Shown here: piece after piece, positions 22,886-35,400 of the stretch | Numbering within the stretch: the stretch's first letter is position 1 | How the letters are laid out: each line of letters opens with the position of its first letter | Assembly: GCA_050084985.1 (NCBI GenBank) | Contig: JBITNC010000001.1 | Location: 17,360,001-17,424,000 of the forward strand | Direction: 5' to 3' | Length of the DNA: 64,000 bases | Source: Nageia nagi | Taxonomy: Eukaryota; Pinophyta | Position numbers and translations under genes: made by a program | Notes under the pieces: generated by a model | Database searches by the model: none | What the model was told of the DNA's origin: nothing | What the model saw: only the letters and a program-made list of their open reading frames with translations

Positions 22886-25139
22886 TAAACTAAAAAAATT
22901 TAAAAAAAATTGCACAAGGAACTTAGGTGGAAAACTTTGAAAATTATCAAGCATTTGATCTTTTCAAGTTTATCAAAGGCAAAGAGGTAGAGGGGAATGG
23001 ACATTTTGAGTCTTTTGCAAAGGAGAGGAGAGGTGAGGTGAGGAAACCAAAGGTACTAGTAGGTATTCTTCTATATTTTTACATGTAATCCTATAAAATA
23101 GTTATTGTTATAATCTTTCATTTTATAAAATAGATTTTAACACCTAACAATTGCATTTTATATAAATGTCTCTATGACATTTTCAAAAAGCCCATTTTGT
23201 AAGTATTTTTTCACATTTTGCATACATATCTTTGGGAATTTTTTGAAAACCCATTTTATGTGTATCCTAAAATCATTATAAACCATGAAACTATATTCGT
23301 ATCATGCATCTTATCAAATAATTTATGGTCCTTGTGTCATCATAGAATTCCTACACATACAAGATTATGAGTTCACCTAACTAAAAGCTCCAAGAACTCT
23401 ATGGTGAAATCAAGCTTATGATGTGAGTTAATCATGCTAGGGAATATAGAAATAATCCTTTTTATTTGGATAAATATTTTTGATATGATTTTTTCTATGA
23501 TCCTGACCCTATAAAATAAAATGTTAGAAGGAGGAACCTCAACCTTGAGTCTGTAAGACCTTAAGGCACACAAGTAGGGAGTTAACCCCAAACTTATGTG
23601 TATGTAGGCCCCCCTTACATCCACTAAAAAGGTGTATATAATATAAATAATATGCCTACATGCAATTATATGCTCATATGGTATGCTAAATGATGTGACA
23701 ATGATAATGCTCTTTTTTACAATAAAGATTACTAAAGATGTTGAAGATAATTATCAAGATAATGTTATATGCTTCTGATATAAGATTATGCTAAATGATA
23801 TGCCAATATAGTCAATAAATTGATCTAAATAATCTTTATGAGTAATGAAAAGTAACCATAAAGCTAAATGACATGAGAAATGATAAAGTATGGGAAATGA
23901 TGTAATGAATATTGATAAAGATTGATAAATTCCTAATTAAACATGAATCTAGCATGATATTAGCCTAAGGATACAACTACATGCATACAAGTGTGCGATA
24001 TAAGAAAATATTATGAAAAGGATATAACTCCTCTCCAAATGCTTTAATATCAACCAATATTGTAACTATGCCTATAAATCACATGGAAATACAAGTAATA
24101 TTACATAAAACATGATAAACTAACACAATTATACCTCAATCCATGATAATATGGGGTGAGATCACAAATTTTAAAGTGATATAATGGTGGGTTTCTCCAA
24201 AACCCTAAGAAAATGCTCAATGTTCATGTCATAATGTTCAATGCTCATAGAATGCTCAAAATTATTTGATAATAATGATTAGCTAACTAACTATCAGATT
24301 GATAAGTCGACTATGATATGCTTTGTTTTGATTATTTTGCTTATGTTTGCTCAATGTTATACTTTTGCTCAAATATTCTCATGATCTAATAAAATATGTA
24401 TTTTTAGGGTTTCTATAATTTCCCCTTTTTGAGTTGAGTGTTTTCATAAGATAAAATTATCATAAAAATAAAATGATATGATTTTGATGATTGCTTATGA
24501 TCATGATAATGCTTTTATTTGATAAATCATAATGATGAATGATGTTTTGTTGACAAAAATGATTTATGATTATAGGCATGCAAACCTACCAAATGTTAAG
24601 GAGCAAAATTAAATGCCCCAAAACACAAATCAATCTAGGATGTCCCATTTTATGGTAATGTGAGATATGATTGTGATTAACTTATTAAAATGTTTAAACT
24701 CTTGATGTGATCATGCTATATTAACTTTGGTTCAATATTATGGAAAATAAAGCAAATAACTATATGAAGTTTTCACCAATTTATGCAAGCAAAGAGGAAA
24801 ATGCCTAAAATAGTAACTTTGCCCTAATTTATATAAAATAAGAAGAGATAATAATTGTATGATCATAATGATAATTATAACTTTTCCCTACTTTATGGAA
24901 AGCAAATAATTATACTCAAAGATGCTACCCTTGCCTTAGTTTATAGAAACAACGAATGATATATGATAATGATAATTACTTAAGCCAATTATTATGATAT
25001 GATATATTGCTAATGTGCTAGAGATGTGTTGTACTAATCTTGATTTGAGATAGTTGATATATTTCCCCTAAAATAATGGTTTGATGGGTGAATAAAGTGA
25101 ATTCAACAAAATATTAATTGACCATTGATAAATAATAAA

Positions 25140-25275
25140 GATATCATTGATAAATGCTTAAAGATTTTTTATTGATCATGATAATGATATTTATCATGAT
25201 AATTGATATTGATATATGATATTGATACTGATATTGATATTAATTATATATGATATTAATCATGATAAATGCTTA
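25140..25275. repeat. GATATT/ATGATA low-complexity tract
   Basis: Runs of TGATATTGATA and ATCATGATAAT words repeat irregularly. This is simple-sequence expansion within an already biased region. Confidence 0.6.
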
Positions 25276-25889
25276 AAGATGTATATTGCATGATGTGATG
25301 ATGATATGATTTGACAAATATATATAACGCATGATATAATGTAGCTTATGTAGTGCTAGGAGATGAGTACCTTGTTCTACCTGAAAGTTTCCACTAATAG
25401 ATAATCACAAAAGAAGTAGGCTTCAATATCAACTCCTAAGATATCAAGATTGATGTATTGATGAATGTGACAAGTCGTAGATGTTTGATTATCAAGATGT
25501 AGGATAATGCTCAACTTGATGCTCAATGATTTGATTTAAAAGACATGAGATAGATAATGATGATGCTGACTTTGACATATTTGGTGATGCTAATTTTGAT
25601 AATGATGTTAAATCATGTCAATGTAGCTTGAGATAATGTTAATAATGATAATATATTAAAGTATGTTATTTTTTTTGTTGGCTCATGTTAATTTATTTGA
25701 TTCATAGAAAAAAAATACTATAAAATCACTATATGAAGATTTTCTAGCCTCATGATAAATTTGGCTTGATAATGTTGATATGGTACCCACTTGATTCACA
25801 TTATGTCTATACAAAGGGTTGATAAGATCATTCAAACATTGATTTGGTGATGTGATTGGAACTCTTGTTTATATCTGCTCATTTTTAAT

Positions 25890-26176
25890 CATATCTTATA
25901 TTACATGTCTCAATTGCATGCACACATTAGTGTTATGTCCTTTTTGCCTATGATAGTTACAAAATTCATTCTCCTTATACCATGGTCTAGTTGAAGCATA
26001 TAGATTGTCCTTGATTTCGTGCAATGTTATCATGTTAGCTTGAAGGAGTCTTTGAAATATATATGATAATAGTTCCACCAAAGTTGAAAATTTTCAAGAT
26101 TGGTTAGGTGATAAAGATTCTTAGTTGTTGAATTTCCCTTATTGTCAATCTTGTGGTAATTCTTGTTTATTATTTC
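25890..26176 (-). pseudogene. Gag zinc-knuckle fragment of a minus-strand gypsy element
   Basis: The minus frame contains EFCNYHRQKGHNTNVCMQL, a CxxH...GHxxxxC knuckle typical of Tat/Athila-like gag, preceded by a LLSYIFQRLLQANMITL helix. It is cut at 26177 by the chromovirus and continues at 32783 on the far side. The family W gag in this window has the same knuckle type (FCNYHRVIGH). Confidence 0.75.
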
Positions 26177-26576
26177 TGTTAGGAACCTACAAGTTCTTAA
26201 GTGGGATTCGAATAGAATAATAGTAAATATGAATCAAAGAAATAACTCAATCACACACTCATATGCAATGCTAACTCAAATGTAACAAGATAGTAATATA
26301 TTATTATTATTAAAATTCAAATAAATCATGGGCCACTTTGAGGGGGCTACCTCCTTTACAACTCAAATAATATATTTTTTAAAGATGGTTACTATTGTCT
26401 TCTCCAAAGTATTTATAGTCTGCCTACCCTAACCCTAATTAGTCATTCAATACAAAATGATGATTCACCTTACAAATATGTTAGCCTCTTATATTTAATA
26501 AAAGGCTATAGTCTAATTAATAAACTACTATAGTATAAGTAAATGTTAGGATTTGGGATCCTAACATGCCACCCCT
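26177..26576 (-). repeat. 3' LTR of the chromovirus
   Basis: On the plus strand it reads TGTTAGGAACCTACAAG to GGGATCCTAACA and closely matches 32392-32782. By its position after the chromodomain it is the 3' LTR. Confidence 0.92.
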
Positions 26577-26596
26577 CTTAAGAGATAGCTTTGTCC
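26577..26596 (-). promoter_or_regulatory. Polypurine tract of the chromovirus
   Basis: On the minus strand the sequence is CTTAAGAGGGGTGGCA next to the LTR TGTTAGG. An AAGAGGGG tract at this spot is the plus-strand primer. Confidence 0.75.
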
Positions 26597-26890
26597 TTAA
26601 AGCTAAAAATTAGGAAATTATTGTTGTAGCTAGTGTAGAGTCTCTCATGTTGTATCTTTAGGAGCTAATCCATGCCATTGGATAATGAATTTAGTAATAG
26701 TACAGTTGCAGAGTTTGAGTGTGTGTTGGTCTAGGATAGCCTCTTGTTCAATGATGATGGATCCTTCCTCAATGAATTCTAGTAATTCAGTTTGGATTGT
26801 GATTTGGGAGCAAAGTACTTATTTAAGGCATAAGATATGGAAAATAGGATGGATTTTGGATGATGTTGGAAGTGCCAACTTGTATATTGT
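26590..26890 (-). pseudogene. Integrase C-terminus with chromodomain
   Basis: The minus strand gives LALPTSSKIHPIFHI, the usual end of the integrase C-terminal domain, then FIIQWHGLAPKDTTWETLHQ and LQQQFPNF, a chromodomain with its W and TWE landmarks. The chromodomain targets integration to particular chromatin and defines chromoviruses. The link to the integrase core is broken by the inserted DNA transposon. Confidence 0.75.
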
Positions 26891-26894
26891 ATGG

Positions 26895-27871
26895 GGATAA
26901 GTGCAACAAGATGAGTCCCACTTTTGGCCAAAAAGTGGGAGTGTCCTTGATTTTTAGGTTTTCTCATACTTGATCTCAAAATTTGAAGTACTTAGAGTTC
27001 GATTCATGAAAAGATCACATGGATAAAAATGTATTTCTTGAAGTCTAGTTTTCAAATATTAAATTTATTCTAATACCTAGATGATAGAAATTAATATTTG
27101 GTAGGCATGTTTAAAATCTATTGTTTAAAAAATACAATTTCAGGACCATACCCTCATTGTGTTCGGCAAGCATAATTGAACCTAAATTAAAAATATTTTA
27201 AAATCCTTTTGGGTAAAGATACTAAAGATTGTGAATGATGTTTTTTTTGTAATTTTTTCATAAATTTTTTATTTTTTATTAGTTTTTTTATTGACCATGA
27301 TTATCATTTCAAAATTGCTCATGTCCGACAAGCATAATTTGACCTAAACTTATCATTTTTAATTATTTTTATATCTTATGATGAATTGTACGTAGATTAT
27401 GCACATATATTATTTTTTTCATAATTATAAAAAAATAAAAAGTTATTAAACAAATACAAAACCCATTGTTTAAAGAATACAATTTTAGGACCATACCCAT
27501 CATTTCCGTTAAGCATAATTGGACCTAAATTAAAATATTTTTTTAAATCCTTTTGGTTAAAGATACCTAAGATGCTAAAGATTGTGGAGGATATTTTTTT
27601 GTATTATTTTCATGAATATTTTATTTTTTATTAATTTTTTTATTGGACATGATTATCATTTCAAAAAATTTCATGTTTGACAAGCATAATTTGAATAAAA
27701 CTTATCATTTTTAATTTATTTTTTATTTAACTTGTGAAGAATTATATGCAAATTTTGTACATGTATATTTTTTTCATAATTTTAAAAAACTAAAAAGTTG
27801 TTAAACAAATTAAAAAAACTAGCAGTTCATTATACTTCCTCCAGAGTGGGACTTATCTTTTACACTTACCC
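26895..27871. mobile_element. Non-autonomous TIR DNA transposon inside the chromovirus
   Basis: The left end GGATAAGTGCAACAAGATG continues AGTCCCACTTTTGG. The right end read inverted is GGGTAAGTGTAAAAGATAAG continuing TCCCACTCTGG. That is about 31 bp with few mismatches. The 977-bp insert sits in the integrase tail between a FYGPY-like motif and YKLALP. Just inside the left end is a 25-bp hairpin sequence (26916-26940, CCCACTTTT/AAAAGTGGG). No transposase is present. The target-site duplication is not clear, so the superfamily is open. Confidence 0.7.
27120..27812. repeat. 345-bp tandem duplication inside the DNA transposon
   Basis: Positions 27120-27464 and 27465 to about 27812 are two diverged copies. 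Each copy contains two related half-units marked by CAAGCATAATTNGACCTAAA (near 27168, 27330, 27513 and 27678; the third reads TAAGC...). Confidence 0.8.
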
Positions 27872-28003
27872 AGGGTTGATACGTCATAAAATTATGGGGC
27901 CATTTTTTGGGGACCTTTCAGTTTGAGAGATGTTTATCAATATGGTTGAAGTCTCAAGAAAATTATGTCACCTTCCTGGAACTATCACTCGACCCATTAT
28001 TTG

Positions 28004-28720
28004 TTATTTCATTTGATGTTGAGCCATTTGAAGATTTTTCCAAAGGATGCAAATTATCTCTCCTTGATCTGATAAGGTGGTGTTTACTACTTGGACATTG
28101 GTGCTTCCTAGGATATAAGAGGTGATTGTGGGTAGAGATTGACCATACAAGGCTTCATATGGAGTCATCTTGATGGATGTATGACATGAAGTGTTATACC
28201 ACCATTCTACTAAGGGAAGCCATTTTACCCAATGTACCAGTTGGGTGGATGAAAAGCAATAAAGATATATTTTCAAGCATTTATTAACAATCTCTATGTA
28301 ACCATCTATTTGAGAGTGATAGTCTAAGCTCATATTAAGTTTAGTGCCCTAAATTTTGAAGAACTCATACCAAAACTTACTGGTGAATGTTGGGTCATGG
28401 TCACTAACAATATTGGATGGCATACCATGAAGTTTAAAAATATTATCAAGAAAAAGTGGTGCAACATTTATAGCTTTGTAAGGATGTGCCAAGGGGAAAA
28501 AATATGCATATATGCAGATTTGATCCACCACTACCATGATAACAACTTTGCCATAGAATTTTGAAAGGCCTTCAATAAAATTCATTGAGATATCCATCCA
28601 ATAGCACTTAGGTATGAGTAGAGGCTGAAGTAATCATGGGGTTCCCACTACCTCACCTTTGTGTTATTGGAAAATATCACATTCTGATAAAAATTTCTTG
28701 ATATCTTATTTTATACCTAG
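28004..28720 (-). pseudogene. Integrase core of the chromovirus
   Basis: The minus strand gives MDISMNFIEGLSKFYGKVVI with the first Asp, NIVSDHDPTFTSKFWYEFF with the second Asp, and QIDGYIEIVNKCL with the Glu. SCHTSIKMTPYEALYGQ follows. The catalytic triad is still visible, but stops interrupt the frame at about 28334 and 28600. Confidence 0.9.
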
Positions 28721-29199
28721 CCAATAAAAGGAGTGAAACACTTATCGATAGATTTTCAAAAACCTAGAATGATCAGTTGTGGGTGTTAAATGTAATTCTT
28801 GAAGTATATTTTCTTGACATGAAGAGTTTATTAGCAAAGCAATACAATCTTTAAAACATATAATTCCATCATGCTAGGAGAAAGGGGGTCTACTTGTTGG
28901 ATTGGTTTCCAACTATTGGATTATTGTTTGTGTAATGCTATCCTAAATCCATTCTTGTTTGACCTGGTTAAGCCATTAAGGAACTAGGGAAGAAAGAGCC
29001 TAAAGCACCATGGGTTTATTGAATTTTTGAGAAAGAGCATCAACAACCACATTTTTAGTTCCTTTTTTATACTTAATCCCGTAGTCATAACCCAAACGTT
29101 TAGGAGTCCACTTTTATTATTCAGGGGTGGAGATGCATTGTTCCAAGAATTATTTCAAACTATGATGGTCTATTTTGATGATAAAATGATGATCAATGA

Positions 29200-30330
29200 G
29201 GTAGGGCCTCCAATGCTATAGAGTATGGATGATTGCAAGAATTTCTTTTTCATAAGTTGATTTGGCCAAATTTTAATTGAGAGTGCCTTACTTGTGAAGG
29301 CCAAGGGTTGCCCTTTTTACATCAATATGGCTCCAAGTTCTACTTCAGAGGCATCACTTTAATTGATGAAGGTTTTTGAGAAATCTAGCATAGTCAATAC
29401 TAGGGTCAAGCACATAATAGCCTTTAGTTGCTGAAAGACTTCATCTAAGCTGTGAGAGGAGCTATAATCTTTCCATAATCTTTCATAAATTTATGTGTAA
29501 TAGTATGTCAATACAAGGAAACCATGCAGGCCTATCAAGGATTTGCGTAGGGGCCATGTTTGCATATCCTCAATATTCAGTGGGTCCACCTTAATACTTT
29601 CCTCTAAAATAATATGTCCAAGGTACTTGAGCTCCTAATGACCAAAAGAATATTTAGAATATTTAGCATACAATTTGTTCTCTTGGAGAAGTTGTGATGT
29701 TTGATCTAAGTGGGCCAAGTGATCCTTCTAGGTTTTATTGTAGATTAAAATATCATTAAAGAAAACTAAAATGAATTTTTTAAGAAAAGGGTGAAATACC
29801 TAGTTCACCAAACTTTGAAATGTAGAAGGCACATTGGTAATACCGAACAACATCACTAAGAACTCATAATGGCCTTCAATTTTGGGAATATCTTCTTCAC
29901 ACAGTCGAATTTGATGGTACCCTAACTGAAGGTCTAGTTTGGAGAAATATTTTGCACCATGTAATTCATCTAGAAATTCATCGATGATAAGGATGGGAAA
30001 CTTGTCCTTGATGGTGATTTTATTCAAAGCTTGAAATTCAATGCACATTCGTCATGATCCATCTTTCTTATGAACTAATAGAACTAAATATGAGTAAGGA
30101 ATCATGTTGGGATGAATCATGTCAGCTTGTAACATTTCATCAATAAGCTTTTCTATTTCATCCTTCTATAAGCAAGGATAATGGTAAGGCTAAATGTTGG
30201 ATGGTTGACTTCCTAGGATTAATTCAATTGCATGGTCATGAGGGCGATGGGGAGGCAATCCATAGGGTTTCTCAAAGACACTTGCATGATGAGTGAGCAC
30301 TTGCTATAATTCTTATACTTTTGATAATTA
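29200..30330 (-). pseudogene. Reverse transcriptase and RNase H of the chromovirus
   Basis: Minus-strand landmarks are [38 protein letters not shown] and [19 protein letters not shown]. The catalytic loop reads FFND near 29770, so the first catalytic Asp of the F/YxDD motif is lost. KYLGHII and QPLAFTSKALS, the RNase H start, follow. Stops are frequent. Confidence 0.9.
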
Positions 30331-31026
30331 TTGCATGGTTGGTTGACTAGAAAAGAGTTTTCCTATCACTCCTCTATTGTCTTTCTTTAATAATATTTTC
30401 ATGTGATGAGAACTAATAATTTGGGACTGGCCTACCTTAAGTCCTTTGAGAGTGTATTTGTAGTCATCAACCTTGAATTTCATCCACAACTCACAAAATT
30501 CCCAAATAATGGGGTCTAATTTCATCAATAATTGTATACCAAGGACCATATCACACCCACCTAATGGGAGAACATACATGTCACCTTACATCTTATAGTT
30601 ACCCATACTGAGCATGATATTATAACACCAACCTTTACAAGCAATTTTGCCTCCATTCTTGATCATGACCTCAAAATTATTTTATGGGTAGATGTAAGAG
30701 TGGGTCTTTTTGGTCACATCCAGATCTACAAAATTATGAATGCTTCCCAAGTCCAATAATATTATCAACATTTGGCCTTTAAAATATCCCTTAACTTTCA
30801 TCATTTATAGAGAGTTAAACCCATAGAATACATATTAGGAAATTTCAAGAATAAATCCATCAATTTGGGCTATATCCTCTTCCATATCTACCATGATATC
30901 CTTAAAATCCTCATTGAATGAATCCTCAAGAGTTTCTACATCCAATACATATAGTTTTTGGGTAGCACAATGATGACCTAGTGCAAATTTTTCATTACAA
31001 TTAAATAGAGCCCTTTCTTCTTCCAT
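30328..31026 (-). pseudogene. Gag zinc knuckle and protease of the chromovirus
   Basis: FNCNEKFALGHHCATQKLYV is the gag knuckle, with one Cys replaced by Phe compared with the usual C.NC form. MLIILLDLGSIHNFVDLDV near 30770 is the protease active site, still with its Asp. The tail VLPLGGCDMVLGIQLLMKL matches the usual protease-RT linker. Confidence 0.85.
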
Positions 31027-31776
31027 TCCTCCATCTCAGAAGGGGTTATTCTCTTAACTGGTAGGGAGTGCACCGACTTCAAACCACCTTGAGAAGGTTA
31101 TGATTTCTAAGTGGAGGCCTTGGTGTGTTTACATTGTGCATTGAATTTATCTTCCACCAACTTAGTGAGCCCTATTGCTGCTATCATATTGTTTAGGTTG
31201 AAAATTTTGAATTTTGATTGAATCTCCTCCTTTAATCCACTAATGAAACAACTTCTATTCAATTCTATTTGATATTCTTTAATGATGGTTATTTGGCACA
31301 ATTTGGTGAGCCCACCAGTGAAATCTTCAAAAGAACTAGAGCCAAATTGAACAAGTAGGTTTTAGATAAATTCCCCCCAAGATGGCATTCTATTTTCCTT
31401 TTCAACATTGGATAGCTTTGCACTCTAGATGAACTGAGGTGAGATTGACTTTTTAATCTAGAAGAATCTAATTTAGAGAAAAATATTGCTCAACCTAATA
31501 CACCCAATTGGTGGGATCATCACCATCGAATCTTGGAAAGTCTAATTTAGTTATCCTTGGAAGGATAAAAGTTTGGTTTGATCCTTGGGAATGCTTGAAA
31601 CCTTTCCCAGTGTATAGTTTGGATTTATTCAATCCACCTACAGATGCATGTTCAAGAGTGTGAACCTTTTGGTCCAAATTAACAATAGTAGTGATTGCTT
31701 GCATGGCTTGGCTCATCTCCTTTAGAGTTAGGGAATGGGTTTTTTGCCTAGTAATGATTGAATGTAGTCCACTCAC
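31027..31776 (-). pseudogene. Gag of the chromovirus
   Basis: LPRITKLDFPRFDGDDPTNW is the standard capsid start of chromovirus gag. After stops the frame continues with a helix-rich capsid (ISGLKEEIQSKFKIFNLNN). Upstream (31800-32391) is the leader with no domain. Confidence 0.8.
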
Positions 31777-32391
31777 TAAGATAATTTTTCCATATCCTAT
31801 GATCTTTGACCATCTACCATCTTGTTATTTCAAGAACTGTTATTTTTAGAAACTAAAAAAGTGTATGGGTGCTATATGTCAAAACAATTAGCACAAAAAT
31901 TAATCATAATGGGATAGGTCCCAAAATGATGATTTTCAAAATTTTATACTCTTTTTTTCAAAAACATTATTACCAAAGGTAACAAACTAGCCTTGTCAGA
32001 AATGTCCAATTCTCCACTATTTGAGAGATAATGGCCTTCAAAGTTTTTACTAGTTTTGGAAGTTACTATTTTAGGTAAGGAAAAGTAGGGTTTATGAAGG
32101 AAAATTTATGTTTTCAAAAATGGTGATAGTTTACAATATGAAGGTCGATGCATAGTGAATTTATGGAGGGTAGAAGGGTGCAATAGATAAGATGTGAATT
32201 GGAATAGGGTATGAGAAAAATTTTAGTAGAGTTTTGGCTATGATATGGATAAAATGTATGGTTCCAACTCGATGCAACTTGGTGTTCTAAGAAAATTTCA
32301 ATAGAGTTTTGAGTATGCAATGGATAAAATGTAGGGTTCCAACTCAATTCAATCTTCCCATAAGTGCCAAAATTAGAGTTTTGATACTGGA

Positions 32392-32782
32392 TTTTAGGAA
32401 CCTGCAAGTTCCTAAGCGAGATTCAAACAAAATAATAATAAATACAAACTAAAGAAATAACTCAATTACACACTCATAAGAAATGTGAACTCAAATGTAA
32501 CAAGATAGCAATAGATTGGTATTACTAAAAGCCAGAATTAATCATGGGCCACTTCAAGGGGGCTACCTCCTTTACAACTCAAATAATATATTTTTCAAGA
32601 TGGTTACTATTATCTTCTCCAAAAGTATTTATAGTTCGCCTACCCTAACCCTAATTAGCCATTCAATACAAAATGGTGGTTAATATTATAAATATGTTGT
32701 CCTTTTATATTTAATAAAAGCCTATAGTCTAATTAATAAACTATTATAGTCTAAGTAAATGTTAGGATGTGGGATCCTAACA
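32392..32782 (-). repeat. 5' LTR of the chromovirus and adjacent primer site
   Basis: It matches 26177-26576. Its first bases are TTTTAGGA instead of TGTTAGGA. Next to it on the minus strand is CAGTATCAAAAC, which differs from the initiator-Met primer site TGGTATCAGAGC only by transitions. Confidence 0.9.
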
Positions 32783-34133
32783 GTTTCTTGATTGTGCTTT
32801 TTTGTATTACTATTATGATAGGTTGTACTTGATTAACATTAAGTGATACTTTTTTTATTGTAGCTTTTGATAATATGTTGCATTTTTATCGTTACAACCA
32901 TTGTTATGATGCTTTTGATTTTTCTCTTTCTTTCTCAATTTGATTTAACCTTATTGAAGCTTAACTTCCTCGATTATTTTAGCTTATGATAAGGCTTCCT
33001 TAAATGATTTATAGTTTTGTATTTGTGAGATTGATGAAATATGACTATTATAACTTTTTCTAAACATCTTAATAACCTCATCTTGCGGAAAAGTGTAAGG
33101 TAAGTACATGGTTAATGCTCTCCATCTGGATACATAGTCATTGATTGATTTATTATCACATTGTGATAAATTACTCAAATCTATAATAGATGTTCTTTTT
33201 ATGATGTTGATTACAAAATGATCTAAGAATTGATTTTCCAATTGCTCAAAAGAATATATGTTATGTTGAGACAAATTATTGTGCCAATATAATTATTTCC
33301 CCATAAGAGTCAATGTAAATATTCTAAGCATTTAATACATTATCATTACTTATATGGTAACATGAGTACTTGAATTGTCTCAAATTCTCTCTTGGATCTT
33401 CCTTGTCTTTAAATTTTTCCATGTGTGGCACTTCAAATGTATAAGAAAATGACTTGATTAGAACCATAAGGTTGATTGCTTTGTTGCATATTTACCTTGA
33501 TTATTGACTTTGAATTTCATGTATTGTATCCTATTAAGAATTTCATCATTCAAGGTTGAAAATTATTGAATTAAGATATTTTCCTTTGGGAGAGTTTTGA
33601 TATAGATATTCCTTTTGATTCATATAATTTCCCCATTTATTATATTAATGAATCAATATTGGAAAATTAACCCTCAGATAAGAAGGAAGGATTTTAATTA
33701 AGTATTTTTTCTTTTGTTGCATATATATGCAAAAGTGACCCCTACCAACCTATTAATTTATAAGTAGGCATCCTTACTCAAAAAAACTATGAGAGGTTGC
33801 AAATAATAATAGTAAAATGGAGTTTTTCCATTCCAACCCCTATTTCCCCAATGGTTGATTCAAAACTTGATTTGGGATAAAAATGCTTTGTGAGATATAA
33901 GATTGATTATGTTGTTGAGCCATTTGATTGATCCACCCTTGACTTTGATTTTGATATGATGATTGATTAAGATTTTGATTTGAAGCTTGATTTTGATAAT
34001 ATTGGTTGTACCTTTTATTGGGATGAGGTATATTGATTTTAACTTGGTTGAAATGCTTGATGAAATGACTGATCTTGATATCAATTTTGATTAACATTTT
34101 AATAACTTTAGCTTGCTTGATGTATGATTCCAT
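32783..34133 (-). pseudogene. Gag of the older minus-strand element, N-terminal part
   Basis: The minus strand has a Q/N-rich opening (33840-34133, ASNQNLNQSSYQNQSQG) and a capsid segment at 32984-33274: FEQLENQFLDHFVINIIKRT and NDYVSRWRALTMYLPYTF. This is a Ty3/gypsy gag. The chain continues at 26176 after removal of the nested chromovirus. No RT or integrase of this element was found. Confidence 0.75.
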
Positions 34134-34549
34134 GAGGATTTATTTGGTGAAAGTTACTTTCTAGGTGTTGTTGGTTTGTTTAATAAGAAGGATTAGTTTG
34201 ATCAATAAAATCATATTATTTTTTTTATATTGATCTTGATTAAAAATCCTCAAGAGATTGAGAATTGGATGTGCCCTTATACCTTGTGAAACACTTTTAT
34301 TTTATTTGATCATATGATTTGATTGTACAACATATTGACTTGGAGCACTAGAGAGTAGAGTATCTTAATTTTGATGATAAGATGGTGATCCAATATTGAT
34401 GATAAGTTGGTGTACATATTATACTTATTGATAAATATTTACTTATGATAATGATGTTATTAGGGGCTCATATGGTGACAAATGATGTATTAGTTGAGAT
34501 GGAGATTGATGATGAGTTACAACAATTGCTAATGTTGACACAAAATACA

Positions 34550-34880
34550 TTAAGGTTTTGTTCCATATTTTGTATACATATCTATCATGGAATTAAAAAT
34601 CATAATATTTGATTTACAAGCACCAAGTAGATACATACACACATCCAATTCAAGTTTTATAGTTATTTTGATAATGAAGTTCAAAGCTCCCTCAAGATAG
34701 CCTGCAAGGTCAAGAAGGCAAATAATACATGTATAATGATTCATCCCAAGAATAATGCAATAAGAATCCCTCATGTTGTAAGGGTTTATTCTGCATTTTT
34801 CATACATGTTTATCAAGGCATACAAAACCACAACATTCAATTTACAATCACCAATTAGACACATCAAAACACCCAATTAA
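34550..34880 (-). pseudogene. Pentatricopeptide-repeat (PPR) pseudogene fragment A
   Basis: The minus frame (about 108 codons) includes VVLYALINMYEKCRI, HYTCIICLLDLAGYLEGALN, CMYLLGACKS and FNSMIDMYTKYGT. These are the degenerate 35-residue repeats of plant PLS-class PPR proteins, which bind organelle RNA. Only part of the array is present, so it is a fragment. Confidence 0.7.
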
Positions 34881-34885
34881 AAGCA

Positions 34886-35118
34886 AGAGGAAAGTATAGT
34901 TAAGAGTTGCTCTACTTTCCAAAGTACCAAATTACTTCTAAGTCCTTCTCTAACATATATTATTTATTGAGTATTTTTATTTCTTGCAAGTATAAAATGA
35001 TAAAGGTAAGAGAAAAGTATAATTAAGAGTTGATCTACTTTCTTTGTACCAAAGTACCAAATTTCTTGTAAACCCTTATCTAACATATATTATTTATTGA
35101 GTATTTTTATTTCTTGCA
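34886..35118. repeat. Tandem duplication of about 120 bp between the PPR fragments
   Basis: AGTATAGTTAAGAGTTG...TTTCTTGCAA at 34886-34990 is repeated at 35009-35118. Together with PPR fragment B this suggests a duplication that also copied the PPR sequence. Confidence 0.85.
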
Positions 35119-35199
35119 ATTATTTCTCATTTTATCTTTATGTTTCTTGCTCCTCCTTCTCAAGTTATTCTCACTATATCTATACAAGATTATTAAAAA

Positions 35200-35340
35200 T
35201 TATGATGTATGTCTCTGTTGTATTTTATCAATCAAATATTATGGTTTTCAAAGCTTCCTCAAGCTATCCTACATGACCAAGAAGTTCACCAATGCATGTA
35301 TCCTTTTATCAAATTCAATACAACTATATTAAGAGCATCC
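35200..35340 (-). pseudogene. PPR pseudogene fragment B
   Basis: The minus strand near 35255-35300 gives LLGHVG(stop)LEEALK, matching the same PPR helix as fragment A (LLDLAGYLEGALN). It is short and broken. Confidence 0.5.
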
Positions 35341-35400
35341 TCATTGTATCCATCAACAACATTATCTATTTGTACAGAATTTATTAATAACACTTTTTGA

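Larger units (their letters stand above)
22097..25889. other. AT-rich region without recognisable genes
   Basis: No coding domain is visible. The stretch 23640-25700 is strongly biased to ATGATAAT-like words. Around 23228-23345 it contains a copy of a roughly 110-bp sequence also present at 35641-35750, on the other side of the nested elements. Confidence 0.5.
26177..32782 (-). mobile_element. Chromovirus-type Ty3/gypsy element, minus strand, nested
   Basis: Two direct LTRs of about 400 and 391 bp (26177-26576, 32392-32782) have mirror ends TGTTAGGA and TCCTAACA. Flanks are ATTTC on the left and GTTTC on the right, a 5-bp target-site duplication with one change. Read on the minus strand the order is LTR, primer site, gag, protease, RT, RNase H, integrase, chromodomain, polypurine tract, LTR. 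It split the gag of an older minus-strand element and is itself split by a DNA transposon at 26895-27871. Stops and lost catalytic residues show it is dead. Confidence 0.93.
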
